Part shown: piece after piece, positions 1 through 7,833 of the stretch
How positions within the stretch are numbered: position 1 is the first letter of the stretch
Layout of the letters: each line of letters begins with the position of its first letter
NCBI GenBank assembly: GCA_945861855.1
Contig: CAMAWG010000018.1
Coordinates: forward strand, 1 to 42,545
Origin: Rhodoplanes serenus
GTDB taxonomy: Bacteria; Pseudomonadota; Alphaproteobacteria; Rhizobiales; Xanthobacteraceae
DNA length: 42,545 nucleotides
Direction: 5' to 3'
The notes under the pieces: generated by a model
Told to the model about the DNA's origin: nothing
The model's database searches: none
What the model saw: only the letters and a program-made list of their open reading frames with translations
Translations under genes and position numbers: made by a program

Positions 1-1
1 C

Positions 2-493
2 GGCGGCGCGATGGTGGGTCTGCAGGCCACGGGCATCAAGAACCAGCTCGGCAGCTTGCTGAACGGCTGGACCAACTACGAGACGTGGGTGCCGGACAAG
101 AAGATGTACTTTGAGGGCACCGAGGCGTTCTTCAAGACATACCAGGCGCGCGCGCAGGCGGCCGGCGTGGATGCGCTCGGCTACTACCTCGGCGGCTGGG
201 GCTATGCTTACGCTCAGGTGCTCGAGCAGGCCGTGCAGGGCGCGAAGACCCTGAACGACGCGCAGCTTGCCGACTACATCAAAAAGAACAAGTTCAAGAC
301 CATCCACGGCGATATCGAGTTCGGTGCCAACGGCGAGTGGAAGAAGTCCGGCATGCTGCAGGTGCAGTATCACAGCATCAAGCAGGGCCCGCCCACCGTC
401 GAAACCTGGCGCGGCATGGACTACCAGACCGTGCTGATGCCCAATGAGTTGAAGACCGGCAACCTCGTCTATCCATACGAGAAGGCGAAGTAG
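2..493 (+). CDS. ABC transporter solute-binding protein, C-terminal part (5' end outside window)
   Basis: The reading frame is open from the first bases and stops at 491-493, so the N-terminal part and signal peptide lie upstream. The visible 163 or so residues resemble the C-terminal lobe of type I periplasmic binding proteins of the branched-chain amino acid/amide family (LivK-like, Peripla_BP_6): a helix with YAYAQVLEQAV, a segment of the form LADYIKKNKFKTIHGDIEF (the usual 'typically hydrolysed into G-x-I-x-F' strand), then MLQVQYHSI and an acidic C-terminus. Such proteins deliver solutes to LivHM permeases. It is on the opposite strand from Liv set 1 and converges on it, so it may belong to an upstream operon. 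The ligand is unknown. Confidence 0.8.
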   Translation, partial: GGAMVGLQATGIKNQLGSLLNGWTNYETWVPDKKMYFEGTEAFFKTYQARAQAAGVDALGYYLGGWGYAYAQVLEQAVQGAKTLNDAQLADYIKKNKFKTIHGDIEFGANGEWKKSGMLQVQYHSIKQGPPTVETWRGMDYQTVLMPNELKTGNLVYPYEKAK

Positions 494-508
494 CGCCCAG
501 TCGATCGG

Positions 509-538
509 CGCCGCGCGGATCGTTCCGCGCGGCGTTAT
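509..538 (+). terminator. Stem-loop terminator after the binding-protein gene
   Basis: A perfect 10-bp inverted repeat (509-518 with 525-534, cgccgcgcgg/ccgcgcggcg) with a 6-base loop starts 15 bases after the stop codon and is followed by a short, interrupted T-rich tail (ttattc). The tail is weak, so termination may be partial. Confidence 0.6.
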
Positions 539-566
539 TCATTCAAGCGACCGATAAGAGGGTGCC

Positions 567-1043
567 ATGCAAGTCACCGGCCTGTTCCACGTCGCGATCA
601 AGACCAACGACCTCGATGCGACGGTGAAGTTCTACACCGAGGTGCTGGGCATGAAGCTCGTGCACCGCCCGGACTTCGGCTTCCCCGGCGCCTGGATCGC
701 GGCGGGCGACAGCATTCCGATCATCCACATCTATGCCGGCGGGCCGGCGCTCGGCGCCGACGGCAAGACGCCCTACGGCACCTCCGCGCTCGATCACGTC
801 AGCCTCACGATCAAGGGCTGGGACGAGTGCCTCGAACGGGTGAAGCGGCTCGGCTACGACTGGCGCGCGGCGATCGTGCCGGGAACGTCGCTGTGGCAGA
901 TTTTCGTGCACGATCCGAGCGGCGTCATGATGGAGCTCACCTTCGACGGCAAGGCCGAGGGACGGCCGACCCCGGAGATTCCCGCCGACCGCGTCTATAT
1001 GGCCGGCCAGCCGTTCGGTAACGCCAGGGCCAAGGCGGCGTAA
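567..1043 (+). CDS. VOC family (glyoxalase/dioxygenase fold) protein
   Basis: This 158-residue protein is a single vicinal oxygen chelate domain with two beta-alpha-beta-beta-beta modules: it begins GLFHVAIKTNDLDATVKFYTEVLGM and the second module begins SALDHVSLTI. Likely metal ligands are His8, His of the IIHIY strand, His of DHVS and Glu of MMELTF. An RBS-like gaggg precedes the ATG. The family includes glyoxalase I, extradiol dioxygenases, epimerases and resistance proteins, so the reaction cannot be assigned. It lies 73 bp after the binding-protein gene and beyond a putative terminator, and it converges with livF of set 1. Confidence 0.75.
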   Translation: MQVTGLFHVAIKTNDLDATVKFYTEVLGMKLVHRPDFGFPGAWIAAGDSIPIIHIYAGGPALGADGKTPYGTSALDHVSLTIKGWDECLERVKRLGYDWRAAIVPGTSLWQIFVHDPSGVMMELTFDGKAEGRPTPEIPADRVYMAGQPFGNARAKAA

Positions 1044-1079
1044 CGCTCCTTCGATAGAGACGAGGACAAACTGTCCCGG

Positions 1080-1175
1080 CCTCATGCTGAGGAGCATCGC
1101 GAAGCGATGCGTCTCGAAGCATGGGGCCGCCCCATCCTTCGAGACGCGGTCCTTCGGACCGCTCATCAGGATGAG
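1080..1175. repeat. Paired palindromic intergenic repeat, family A copy 1
   Basis: Two adjacent imperfect hairpins (1080-1126 and 1129-1175) are arranged head to head. Each carries the pattern cctcat-x-ctga-gag ... gcgtctcgaag-x-atg, with a variable GC-rich inner stem. A second copy of the same arrangement is at 7711-7809. This is a REP-like element of the sort scattered between genes in Bradyrhizobium relatives. It fills the gap between two convergent genes, where it could also act as a bidirectional terminator. Confidence 0.75.
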
Positions 1176-1199
1176 GCGGAACGAGCGCTATAAAACCGC

Positions 1200-1931
1200 T
1201 CACAACCCCAGATAAAACTTCCGGATCAGATCGTTGTTGTTGAGCTCGTCTGTGGAGCCGCCGTGGAAGGCGATCTTGCCGTGCACGATGACATAGCCGC
1301 GGTCGGCGATGCGGATCGCCTGCGTGAAGTTCTGCTCCGCCATCAGCACCGTCAGGTTCAGCCGCTCCTTGAGCTCCTTGATCTTGTCGATGGTCCGGCT
1401 CACCAGGATCGGGGCGAGGCCCACCGACGGCTCGTCCACCAGCAGGATTTTCGGCGCTAGCATCAGCGCGCGGCCGAGCGCCAGCATCTGCTGCTCGCCG
1501 CCCGACATCGAGCCGGCGAGCTGGGAACGCCGCTCGGCGAGCCGCGGAAACGTCTCGAAGCAGGCTTCGAGGTTCTGCTTCATCTGCGCGCGGGCGGTCG
1601 GCCGGAACGCGCCGAGCGCGAGGTTTTCCTCGACCGTGAGCTTGGGGAACAGCCGCCGCCCTTCAGGCACCAGCGCGATGCCGAGGTCGACGATCTGCTC
1701 GGTGCTGAGGCTTGTCAGGTCGTGCTGCACGCCGTCGATCGCCGCCATGATGCGGCCCGCGCTCGGCCGCACGATGCCCATGATGCATTTCATGAGCGTG
1801 CTCTTTCCGTTGCCGTTGGTGCCGAGCAGCACCACGGTCTCGCCGGCCTTGACGTCGATCGTGACCTCTTCGAGGACGCGGACCGCCCCGTAGGCAGCAT
1901 CGACATTCTCGATGGTGATGCTACTGGCCAA
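1200..1931 (-). CDS. livF: Branched-chain amino acid-type ABC transporter ATPase LivF (set 1)
   Basis: This 243-residue ABC ATPase is of the LivF type and energises a LivHM permease at the cytoplasmic face of the inner membrane. It has a Walker A motif (GTNGNGKST), signature MSGGEQQ, Walker B ILLVDEPSVGL and the LivF-typical EQN in place of the H-loop histidine. The TTG start at 1931 is chosen because it overlaps the end of livG by 11 bases and has ggag about 6 bases upstream. It is the last gene of a livH-livM-livG-livF operon on the minus strand. Substrate unknown: such cassettes move branched-chain amino acids, amides, urea or aromatic acids. Confidence 0.9.
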   Translation of the reverse strand: MASSITIENVDAAYGAVRVLEEVTIDVKAGETVVLLGTNGNGKSTLMKCIMGIVRPSAGRIMAAIDGVQHDLTSLSTEQIVDLGIALVPEGRRLFPKLTVEENLALGAFRPTARAQMKQNLEACFETFPRLAERRSQLAGSMSGGEQQMLALGRALMLAPKILLVDEPSVGLAPILVSRTIDKIKELKERLNLTVLMAEQNFTQAIRIADRGYVIVHGKIAFHGGSTDELNNNDLIRKFYLGL

Positions 1932-2658
1932 GATAGGCTCCGATCACCTCGGGATTGTTGACGACGTCGTCCGGCTTGCCGTCGGCGATCTTCTTGCCGG
2001 ACACCAGCACCACGAGCCGCTGCGAAAAGCTCATCACCGCACGCATGATGTGCTCGATCAGGATGATGGTGACACCGCGCTCATTGAGCTTGATGAGCAG
2101 TTCGACGATGTCGCCGACCTCGGATTGCGACAGGCCGGCCATCGCCTCGTCCGCGATCAGCAGCTTGGGCTCGGCGGCCATGGCGCGCGCGAGTTCGAGC
2201 TTGCGCATCTCGACCTGGGTGAGGTCGCGCGGCAGCTTGTCCGCCTTGGCCGCGAGCCCGACCAGCCCGGTGAGCTCTTCGCAGCGTGCGGTGATTTCCG
2301 CGGGCGAGAGGTGAGTGCCGCGCCGGGTGTTGGCGGTGTAGAGCAGCGGTACGCGCAGATTTTCCGCGACCGACAGCGTCGTGAACGGCCGCGGCAACTG
2401 GAAGCTTCGCGCCATGCCGCGATGCGTGCGCTGATGGGCGGCAAGCCCGTCCACCACATGGCCGTCGAAGCGCACGCTGCCGGTCTCGTTCTGCAAGGTG
2501 CCGCACATGCAGTTGACCAGGGTCGACTTGCCCGAGCCGTTGGGGCCGATCAGGCCGAGGCGCTCGCCTTGCGTCACCGACAGGTTGATGCCGTCGAGGG
2601 CGACGAAGCCGCCGAAGCGCTTGCCCAGGTTATCGACTTGGAGGAGCGGCTCGGCCAT
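1921..2658 (-). CDS. livG: Branched-chain amino acid-type ABC transporter ATPase LivG (set 1)
   Basis: A 245-residue LivG-type ATPase partnered with LivF. It has Walker A GPNGSGKST, a diverged signature (LTQVEMRK instead of an SGGQ-type motif, as in a known LivG subgroup), Walker B LLIADEAMAGL and the H-loop LIEHIM. The ATG at 2658 overlaps the livM stop codon by one base (TGATG), which fixes the start and suggests translational coupling. The open frame continues upstream through livM, but that extension is not coding. Confidence 0.9.
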   Translation of the reverse strand: MAEPLLQVDNLGKRFGGFVALDGINLSVTQGERLGLIGPNGSGKSTLVNCMCGTLQNETGSVRFDGHVVDGLAAHQRTHRGMARSFQLPRPFTTLSVAENLRVPLLYTANTRRGTHLSPAEITARCEELTGLVGLAAKADKLPRDLTQVEMRKLELARAMAAEPKLLIADEAMAGLSQSEVGDIVELLIKLNERGVTIILIEHIMRAVMSFSQRLVVLVSGKKIADGKPDDVVNNPEVIGAYLGQ

Positions 2659-3728
2659 CAGCGCGCTCCCGGCCGCATGTTGGCGAAAATGGCCAGCCGC
2701 GAGCGCCATGTCGGCCGCCCCTCGTCCGAGGCGCGGGCGCGCATGAAGTCCTGCACCAGCCCGACGATGCCCTTGGGGGCGACGATGACGAAGCCGACCA
2801 GCAGCAGGCCGACGATCAGCAGGTTGACCGCCGAGGAAATCGTGACGGTCGCGACCTGCTGAATGATGCCGAGCAGCAGCGCACCCACCAGCGGGCCGAC
2901 CCAGCTCGTGGTGCCGCCGATCATCGGCATGGCGATGGAATTGACCGCATAGGCGAGGCCGAACGCGGAGCCGGGTTCGAGGTAGCCGATGTAGTAGGGG
3001 AACGGCGCCCCGGCCATGCCCATCAATGCGCCGGAGATCGTGGTCGCAATCAGCTTCAGCCGCAGCGTCGGCACGCCGCAGGCCTCGGCCGCAAGCTCGT
3101 CGTCGCGGATGGTCGCAAATCCATAGCCGAGCCGCGAACGCTCGATCATGCGCGCCACCGTCAGTGCGAGGACCGACAGCACGACCATGATCAGGAACAG
3201 GTATTGGATGTAGCTGCCGATGATCGGCACGGACTGGGGGCGTATGATGTAGGCGCCGCGCGAGCCGCCGACGAAGTCCCAGTTGACGATCAGCGTCTGC
3301 AGCACGACCGCGAGCGCGAGCGTGGCGATGGCGAAGAACGCGCCGCGCAGCCGCAGCGTCAGATAGCCCGTGCCCAATCCGATGAGGCCCGAGCAGATGC
3401 CGCCGAAGATGATGAGCGTCGGGATGTTCAGCGGCAGGACGATCTTGGCGAGGCCGACGAGCGCTTCCGGAAAATAGCGGTCGACGCCGGCCGCGAGCTT
3501 GTGCAGCGCCACCGACGAATAGGCCCCCACGGCGAAGAACGCCGCCGACCCGAAGTTCACGTAGCCGCAATAGCCGCCGAGGATGTTCCAGGCGGTCGCC
3601 AGCACGATGAACTGCAGAACGGTATAGCCGGCGAAGAAGAGGTAGTCGTTGGCGACCCACCGGATGCCGAAGAAGAACAGGGCGCCGACCAGTGTCGCGA
3701 CGAGGAAGAAGAATAAGGATGATCGCAC
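2658..3728 (-). CDS. livM: ABC transporter permease LivM (set 1)
   Basis: A 356-residue, strongly hydrophobic inner-membrane permease with about 9-10 predicted membrane segments. It shows the LivM signature after the second segment (AWNILGGYCGYVNFGSAAFFAVGAY) and a cytoplasmic EAA-like loop (IRDDELAAEACGV) that contacts the ATPases. GTG start at 3728 with gagg five bases upstream. It lies 12 bases after livH and overlaps livG by one base. Confidence 0.9.
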   Translation of the reverse strand: MRSSLFFFLVATLVGALFFFGIRWVANDYLFFAGYTVLQFIVLATAWNILGGYCGYVNFGSAAFFAVGAYSSVALHKLAAGVDRYFPEALVGLAKIVLPLNIPTLIIFGGICSGLIGLGTGYLTLRLRGAFFAIATLALAVVLQTLIVNWDFVGGSRGAYIIRPQSVPIIGSYIQYLFLIMVVLSVLALTVARMIERSRLGYGFATIRDDELAAEACGVPTLRLKLIATTISGALMGMAGAPFPYYIGYLEPGSAFGLAYAVNSIAMPMIGGTTSWVGPLVGALLLGIIQQVATVTISSAVNLLIVGLLLVGFVIVAPKGIVGLVQDFMRARASDEGRPTWRSRLAIFANMRPGAR

Positions 3729-3740
3729 GATGGCCTCGCC

Positions 3741-4610
3741 CTAGCGTCCCAACAGACCGGCGGGCCGGAAGGCCAGCGTCAGCAACAGAAACCCGAAGGA
3801 TACCGCCGGCGCCCACGACGGGCCGTAGAAGGTCGCGGTGATGCTCTCGACCACGCCGAGCAGCATCGCGGCGATCACCGTGCCGGGCAGGCTTTGCAGG
3901 CCGCCGAGCACGCAGATCGCAAACACGCGGCCGATGTATTCGCGGCCGACCGAAGGCTCGACCGGCTGAATCACGATCAGCAGCGCGCCGGCGATCGATG
4001 CGGTGGCAATCGCGATGGCAAAGGCGGTCCGCTTGACCTTGATCGGGTCGGCGGCCATGAGTTGGAGAGCCAGTTGATCCTGCGACACCGCCATGATCGC
4101 GCGTCCGGTAAACGTCCGCGACAGAAAGAGCTGCAACAGGCCAACCATCAAAAGCCCCATGACGCATGGAACGAGCATGCGGAACGGAATATCCATGAAA
4201 CTGATGTGCCAAGTGTATTCGATGTAAGCCGCCTGCACGTAACGATAGTCCACGCCGAACACGAGGATCAGCATGACCTCGGTCACGAACAGCAGGCCGA
4301 AGAAGAACGCGAGCCCGCGGAGCGCGTCCTGGCCGCGTTTTTCGAACGAGGCGTAATAAACCTGATAGACCGCTGCCCCGAGCGCGTAAAACGCCGGCAG
4401 CGCGATGATGGCGGTGAGAATCGGATCGACGCCAAACGTCTGGTTGCAGATGTAGGCGATGTAGGAGCCGAGGATGATGAACGCCGGGTGCGCGATGTTG
4501 ACGATGTCGAGGATGCCGAAGGAAATCGAGATTCCGACCGTCACCGCGGCATAGAAGCCGCCGAGCAGCAGTCCGGCGATAATCGCATTGATGAGCAGTT
4601 CGGCCTGCAA
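3741..4610 (-). CDS. livH: ABC transporter permease LivH (set 1)
   Basis: A 289-residue permease of the LivH type with about 8 membrane segments, containing the conserved GILDIVNIAHPAFIILGSY stretch near the N-terminus and a cytoplasmic loop around AVSQDQLALQLMAAD. The TTG start at 4610 is supported by gggggag five bases upstream. It is the first gene of the set 1 operon, and no binding-protein gene precedes it on this strand: the sequence upstream is an intergenic palindromic repeat. Confidence 0.88.
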   Translation of the reverse strand: MQAELLINAIIAGLLLGGFYAAVTVGISISFGILDIVNIAHPAFIILGSYIAYICNQTFGVDPILTAIIALPAFYALGAAVYQVYYASFEKRGQDALRGLAFFFGLLFVTEVMLILVFGVDYRYVQAAYIEYTWHISFMDIPFRMLVPCVMGLLMVGLLQLFLSRTFTGRAIMAVSQDQLALQLMAADPIKVKRTAFAIAIATASIAGALLIVIQPVEPSVGREYIGRVFAICVLGGLQSLPGTVIAAMLLGVVESITATFYGPSWAPAVSFGFLLLTLAFRPAGLLGR

Positions 4611-4730
4611 GCTCGCTCCCCCGGCGCTGCCGTTTCCGGCTTATTCTGACGTTTCCTCAACAGCTTGTTGGCGGCAGTGTGCAGGATGGACGGCGGCTTG
4701 GCTAGCAGGAATTGCTGAGGCCCCTCAGTT

Positions 4731-4880
4731 GTCATTCCGGGGCGCGCCCATAAGCGCGTTTACGCGCGTCTTCGACGCGCTATGGGCGCGAACCCGGAAT
4801 CCATACCCCCTGCGTTGCCACAATCATTGGGACAGGGGTTATGGATTCCCGATCGCCGCTTCGCGGCGTCCGGAATGACG
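4731..4880. repeat. Nested palindromic intergenic repeat, family B
   Basis: The outer arms gtcattccgg (4731-4740) and ccggaatgac (4870-4879) are inverted copies. Inside are a hairpin around cgcgcccataagcgcg (from 4743) paired with cgcgctatgggcgcg (to 4790), and another pairing cccggaatccata (from 4793) with atggattccc (to 4850). Such mosaic elements are typical of Bradyrhizobium/Rhodopseudomonas intergenic DNA. It occupies the gap between livH set 1 and the cupin gene, both of which are on the minus strand. Confidence 0.75.
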
Positions 4881-4889
4881 ACGGCGGCG

Positions 4890-5336
4890 TCAATTGTGGG
4901 TTAGCCGCACCCCAACGGGCACCGGCAGCGGCGGGTTGGCGCTGTCGAGGAACTCGATGGTGTTGAAGATCATCTCCTTGTCGCCCAGGTTTTCCAGATC
5001 GTGCACCTTGTACTCGCCAGGGCCGTAGGTCTCGTGCCGTGTCTCGCCCGGCGCGTAGCTGTGTTCGACCGTCGTTCCGTCCATCAGATGCTGGCGGCCG
5101 CGCCCGCCGTTCACCGAAGTCCAAAAATAGTTCAGCACATGGCGGTGGAAGCCGATCCGCTCGCCCGGCTGGAGGCGGATGATCCAGATGCGGACCTTGT
5201 CGGTCTCCGACAGGAGCTGGCTGCCGACGCAGGGGTTGGGATTGCGGCTTTCGCGCTCGAACTCGGCCTTGATCTCGGCCGGCCATTCGCTGCGGTCCTC
5301 CTGGACGGCCTTCTTGTCCAACATGGTCAGAGCCAT
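4890..5336 (-). CDS. Cupin-domain protein
   Basis: A small protein of 148 residues with one cupin barrel. The first cupin motif reads PGERIGFHRHVLNYFWT, offering two metal-binding histidines (HRH), and a later motif contains APGETRHETYGPGEYKVHDLENLGDKEMIFN. Small cupins of this kind act as dioxygenases, isomerases or ligand sensors, and the substrate is not evident. The ATG at 5336 is preceded by ggagga. It is divergent from the flavin monooxygenase gene, with only 54 bp between the two starts, so the pair probably shares a control region. Confidence 0.75.
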   Translation of the reverse strand: MALTMLDKKAVQEDRSEWPAEIKAEFERESRNPNPCVGSQLLSETDKVRIWIIRLQPGERIGFHRHVLNYFWTSVNGGRGRQHLMDGTTVEHSYAPGETRHETYGPGEYKVHDLENLGDKEMIFNTIEFLDSANPPLPVPVGVRLTHN

Positions 5337-5390
5337 GGCATTCCTCCAGCGGTTGTCCGCGCAGTATAGTCCATTCTTTAGAAGGGAAAA

Positions 5391-6611
5391 ATGGCCGGGG
5401 CAAATTCCAATAGACGGGCCGTCGTGATCGGCGGCTCGATGAGCGGCCTGCTCGCCGGTCTGCAATTGCGGGCGCGCGGCTTCGCGGTCGACATCTACGA
5501 GCGCGTCGAGAGCGAGCTTTCGGGGCGCGGCGCCGGCATCGTCGCCCAGCCCGCGGTGATCGGGGCGCTGCGCGGCCTCGGCATCGCCACCGCCGGCCTC
5601 GGCGTGGAGATGACGCGCCGCAAGATCCTCGATGCCGAGGGCCGGATCGTCTGCGAGATCGACTGCCCGCAGACGCTGACCGCCTGGGAGCGGCTCTACC
5701 GGCTGCTGCGCGACGCCTTTCCGGCGGAGCATTATCGTCGCGGCGTGGGGCTGAAGGGCTTCGAGCAGAGCAGCCGTTCGGTGGTGTCGCATTTCAGCGA
5801 CGGCAGCCGCGCCGAGGCGGACCTCCTGATCGGCGCCGACGGCATCCGCTCGACCGTGCGCCAGCAACTCCTGCCCGATCTCAACCCGCTGTACGCTGGC
5901 TATGTCGCCTGGCGCGCGCTCATCCCCGAGCAGGCCATTCCGCCCGCGATCCATCGCGAGCTGTTCGATTACATGGGCTTTTGCCTGCCGCCGGGCGAGC
6001 AGTTCCTCGGCTATCCGGTGGCGGGGCCGGACAACGACCTGCGGCCCGGCCATCGCCGCTACAACGTGGTCTGGTACAGACCTGCGGAGGAGCGCACCGA
6101 GTTGAAACGGCTCCTGACCGACGAAACCGGCGTCACGCATTCGATCTCGATCCCGCCACCGCTCATTCGCCACGAACACATCGCCGCGATGCGCGCCGCG
6201 GCCGAGCGGCTCGTGGCGCCGCAGTTTCGCGCCATCGCCCGGCTGATGGACGAGCCGGTGCTGCAGCCGATCTACGATCTGGAAACCCCGCGCATGGCGT
6301 TCGGCCGCGTCGCCGTCATCGGCGATGCTGCCTTCGTCGCCCGCCCCCACGTCGGCGCCGGCGTGTCAAAGGCCTCCGACGACGCGCTCGCTCTGGCCGA
6401 CGCGCTTGCTGCCGACGAGGTCGCGCCGGCGCTGATGTGCTTCGAGGCGCAGCGGTTGTCCATCGGCCGCCGCATCATCGAGCGCGCACGCCATCTCGGC
6501 GCCTATCTCCAGGCGACCCAGACCGAGGAGGAGCGCGCCCACGCCGGGCGCTACAGCACCGCCCAGGCGGTGATCGAGGAAACCGCGCTGATCGATTTCC
6601 TCGAAGCGTAG
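5391..6611 (+). CDS. FAD-dependent aromatic hydroxylase-like monooxygenase
   Basis: A 406-residue class A flavoprotein monooxygenase of the PHBH fold. An N-terminal dinucleotide-binding motif (VVIGGSMSG, residues 12-19) is followed by an acidic residue ending beta2 (Glu37), the DG motif GADGIRSTVR (residues 148-157) and the GD motif VIGDAAF (309-315) for the FAD ribityl chain. Family members hydroxylate phenols or hydroxypyridines using NAD(P)H and O2. The overall look recalls 2,6-dihydroxypyridine 3-monooxygenases, but I would not assign a substrate. The stop codon directly abuts the end of the convergent amidohydrolase gene. Confidence 0.82.
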   Translation: MAGANSNRRAVVIGGSMSGLLAGLQLRARGFAVDIYERVESELSGRGAGIVAQPAVIGALRGLGIATAGLGVEMTRRKILDAEGRIVCEIDCPQTLTAWERLYRLLRDAFPAEHYRRGVGLKGFEQSSRSVVSHFSDGSRAEADLLIGADGIRSTVRQQLLPDLNPLYAGYVAWRALIPEQAIPPAIHRELFDYMGFCLPPGEQFLGYPVAGPDNDLRPGHRRYNVVWYRPAEERTELKRLLTDETGVTHSISIPPPLIRHEHIAAMRAAAERLVAPQFRAIARLMDEPVLQPIYDLETPRMAFGRVAVIGDAAFVARPHVGAGVSKASDDALALADALAADEVAPALMCFEAQRLSIGRRIIERARHLGAYLQATQTEEERAHAGRYSTAQAVIEETALIDFLEA

Positions 6612-7676
6612 TCAAATCCCCAACAGCTTCTTCGCGTTGCCGCCGACGATCGCCGCGGTGGTCGAGGCGTCGAATCCGGTCGACACCACATGCTCGACCG
6701 GATCGAAGTCCGCCATGTCGAACGGATAATCGGTGCCCAACACCACATGGTCGGCGCCGAAGGTCTTCACCAGCGCCTCGAGCTGGATCGGCGTGAACAC
6801 CACCGTGTCGAAATAGATATTCTTCAGATACTCGCTCGGCGGTTTCGGCAGGCTCCCGTGCGCATCCGAGCGCGCGCCCCAGGCGTGGTCGATGCGGCCG
6901 GAGTAGCCGCCGAGATAGCCGCCGCCGTGCACGGTGAAGATTTTCAGGTTGGGATGGCGCTCCAGCATGCCGTCGAAAATGAGGTAGTGCAGCGCGATGG
7001 TGGTATCGAGCGGATTGCCGATGACGTTGTTGAAGTAGAAACGCGTCAGGCGGCTCGCCTCCGTGAAGCCGTTGGGATGGATCATCACCAGGGCGCCCAG
7101 CTCCTCGGCCTTCTTCCAGAACGGCGCGAAGGCGGGATCGGACAATTCCTTGCCGGCCACATTGGTCAGGATTTCCACGCCCTTGAACTTGAGCTCTTTC
7201 ATGCAGCGCTCAAGCTCCTTGGCCGCCTCGTTGCCGTCGGCCATCGGCACGCCGCCGAGCGCGACCAGCCGGTCGGGGTGCTTGCCGACATATTCGGCGA
7301 TGCCGTCGTTCAGCGCCCGCGTGGCCTGCACCGCGATGTCGAGCGGCACGGTGTAATAGAGCTGCGGCGGCCCGGGCGAGATGAGCTGCATGTCCACGCC
7401 CATGTCGTCCATGACGCGGAACCGCGCGTCGGTGTTGCGGATGCGATCGCCGATGTCGCTCGCCTGCTTGGCCATGATGGCCTTGGTTTCGCCGTTGGAG
7501 AAAGGATCGAGCGGGACCTTGGACGGGTCGAGATGCGGGCCCGCGATCTCGCCCGCGCGGGGAATGGCGACATGGGCGTGCATGTCGATGGTGATGCTCT
7601 TCGGCCGCGATTCGCGCCCCGGCTTGCCGCGCTTGCGCGCCGCCGTCGGCTCGTACTTGTTCCACATTTCCGCCAT
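6612..7676 (-). CDS. Amidohydrolase-2 family metal-dependent decarboxylase/hydrolase (ACMSD-like)
   Basis: A 354-residue TIM-barrel enzyme of the amidohydrolase-related (ACMSD/gamma-resorcylate decarboxylase) family. Metal site residues are visible: DMHAH (His33, His35), MIHPNG (His200), TVHGGGY (His250) and GTDYPFDM (Asp316). Relatives decarboxylate aromatic or semialdehyde acids, and others hydrolyse lactones. The neighbouring flavin hydroxylase and cupin suggest an aromatic or heteroaromatic route, which is inference. ATG start with gggag nine bases upstream. The gene ends without any gap against the convergent monooxygenase. Confidence 0.82.
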   Translation of the reverse strand: MAEMWNKYEPTAARKRGKPGRESRPKSITIDMHAHVAIPRAGEIAGPHLDPSKVPLDPFSNGETKAIMAKQASDIGDRIRNTDARFRVMDDMGVDMQLISPGPPQLYYTVPLDIAVQATRALNDGIAEYVGKHPDRLVALGGVPMADGNEAAKELERCMKELKFKGVEILTNVAGKELSDPAFAPFWKKAEELGALVMIHPNGFTEASRLTRFYFNNVIGNPLDTTIALHYLIFDGMLERHPNLKIFTVHGGGYLGGYSGRIDHAWGARSDAHGSLPKPPSEYLKNIYFDTVVFTPIQLEALVKTFGADHVVLGTDYPFDMADFDPVEHVVSTGFDASTTAAIVGGNAKKLLGI

Positions 7677-7710
7677 TTCTCGTTTCTCCCTATCCGCGAA
7701 TTACGACGGT

Positions 7711-7809
7711 CCTCACCCTGAGGAGGCGGCGTAGCCGCCGTCTCGAAGGGTGTAGCACCGGGCCATCCTCATCCTTCGAGACGCGCCTTCGGCGCTCCTC
7801 AGGATGAGG
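7711..7809. repeat. Paired palindromic intergenic repeat, family A copy 2
   Basis: Two hairpins in head-to-head order, 7711-7752 and 7767-7809, share with the copy at 1080-1175 the pattern cctca-xx-ctgaggag ... tctcgaagg. The inner stems (gcggcgtagccgcc, gcgccttcggcgc) differ from copy 1, so the repeat is a conserved outer frame around variable stems. It lies between the amidohydrolase start and the end of livF set 2. Confidence 0.75.
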
Positions 7810-7833
7810 ATGGAGCACTGCCTGCGCTCTGCT

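Noticed and set aside
1921-4212. A 763-codon open frame running through livG and on into the livM and livH region
   Set aside because: Only the last 245 codons (livG) have ABC ATPase content; the rest is Arg/Ala-rich shadow of livM and livH in another frame.
5337-5390. Overlapping -10-like hexamers (tatact on minus, tatagt on plus) between the cupin and monooxygenase genes
   Set aside because: Neither has a convincing -35 box at the right spacing; left as a possible shared control region only.
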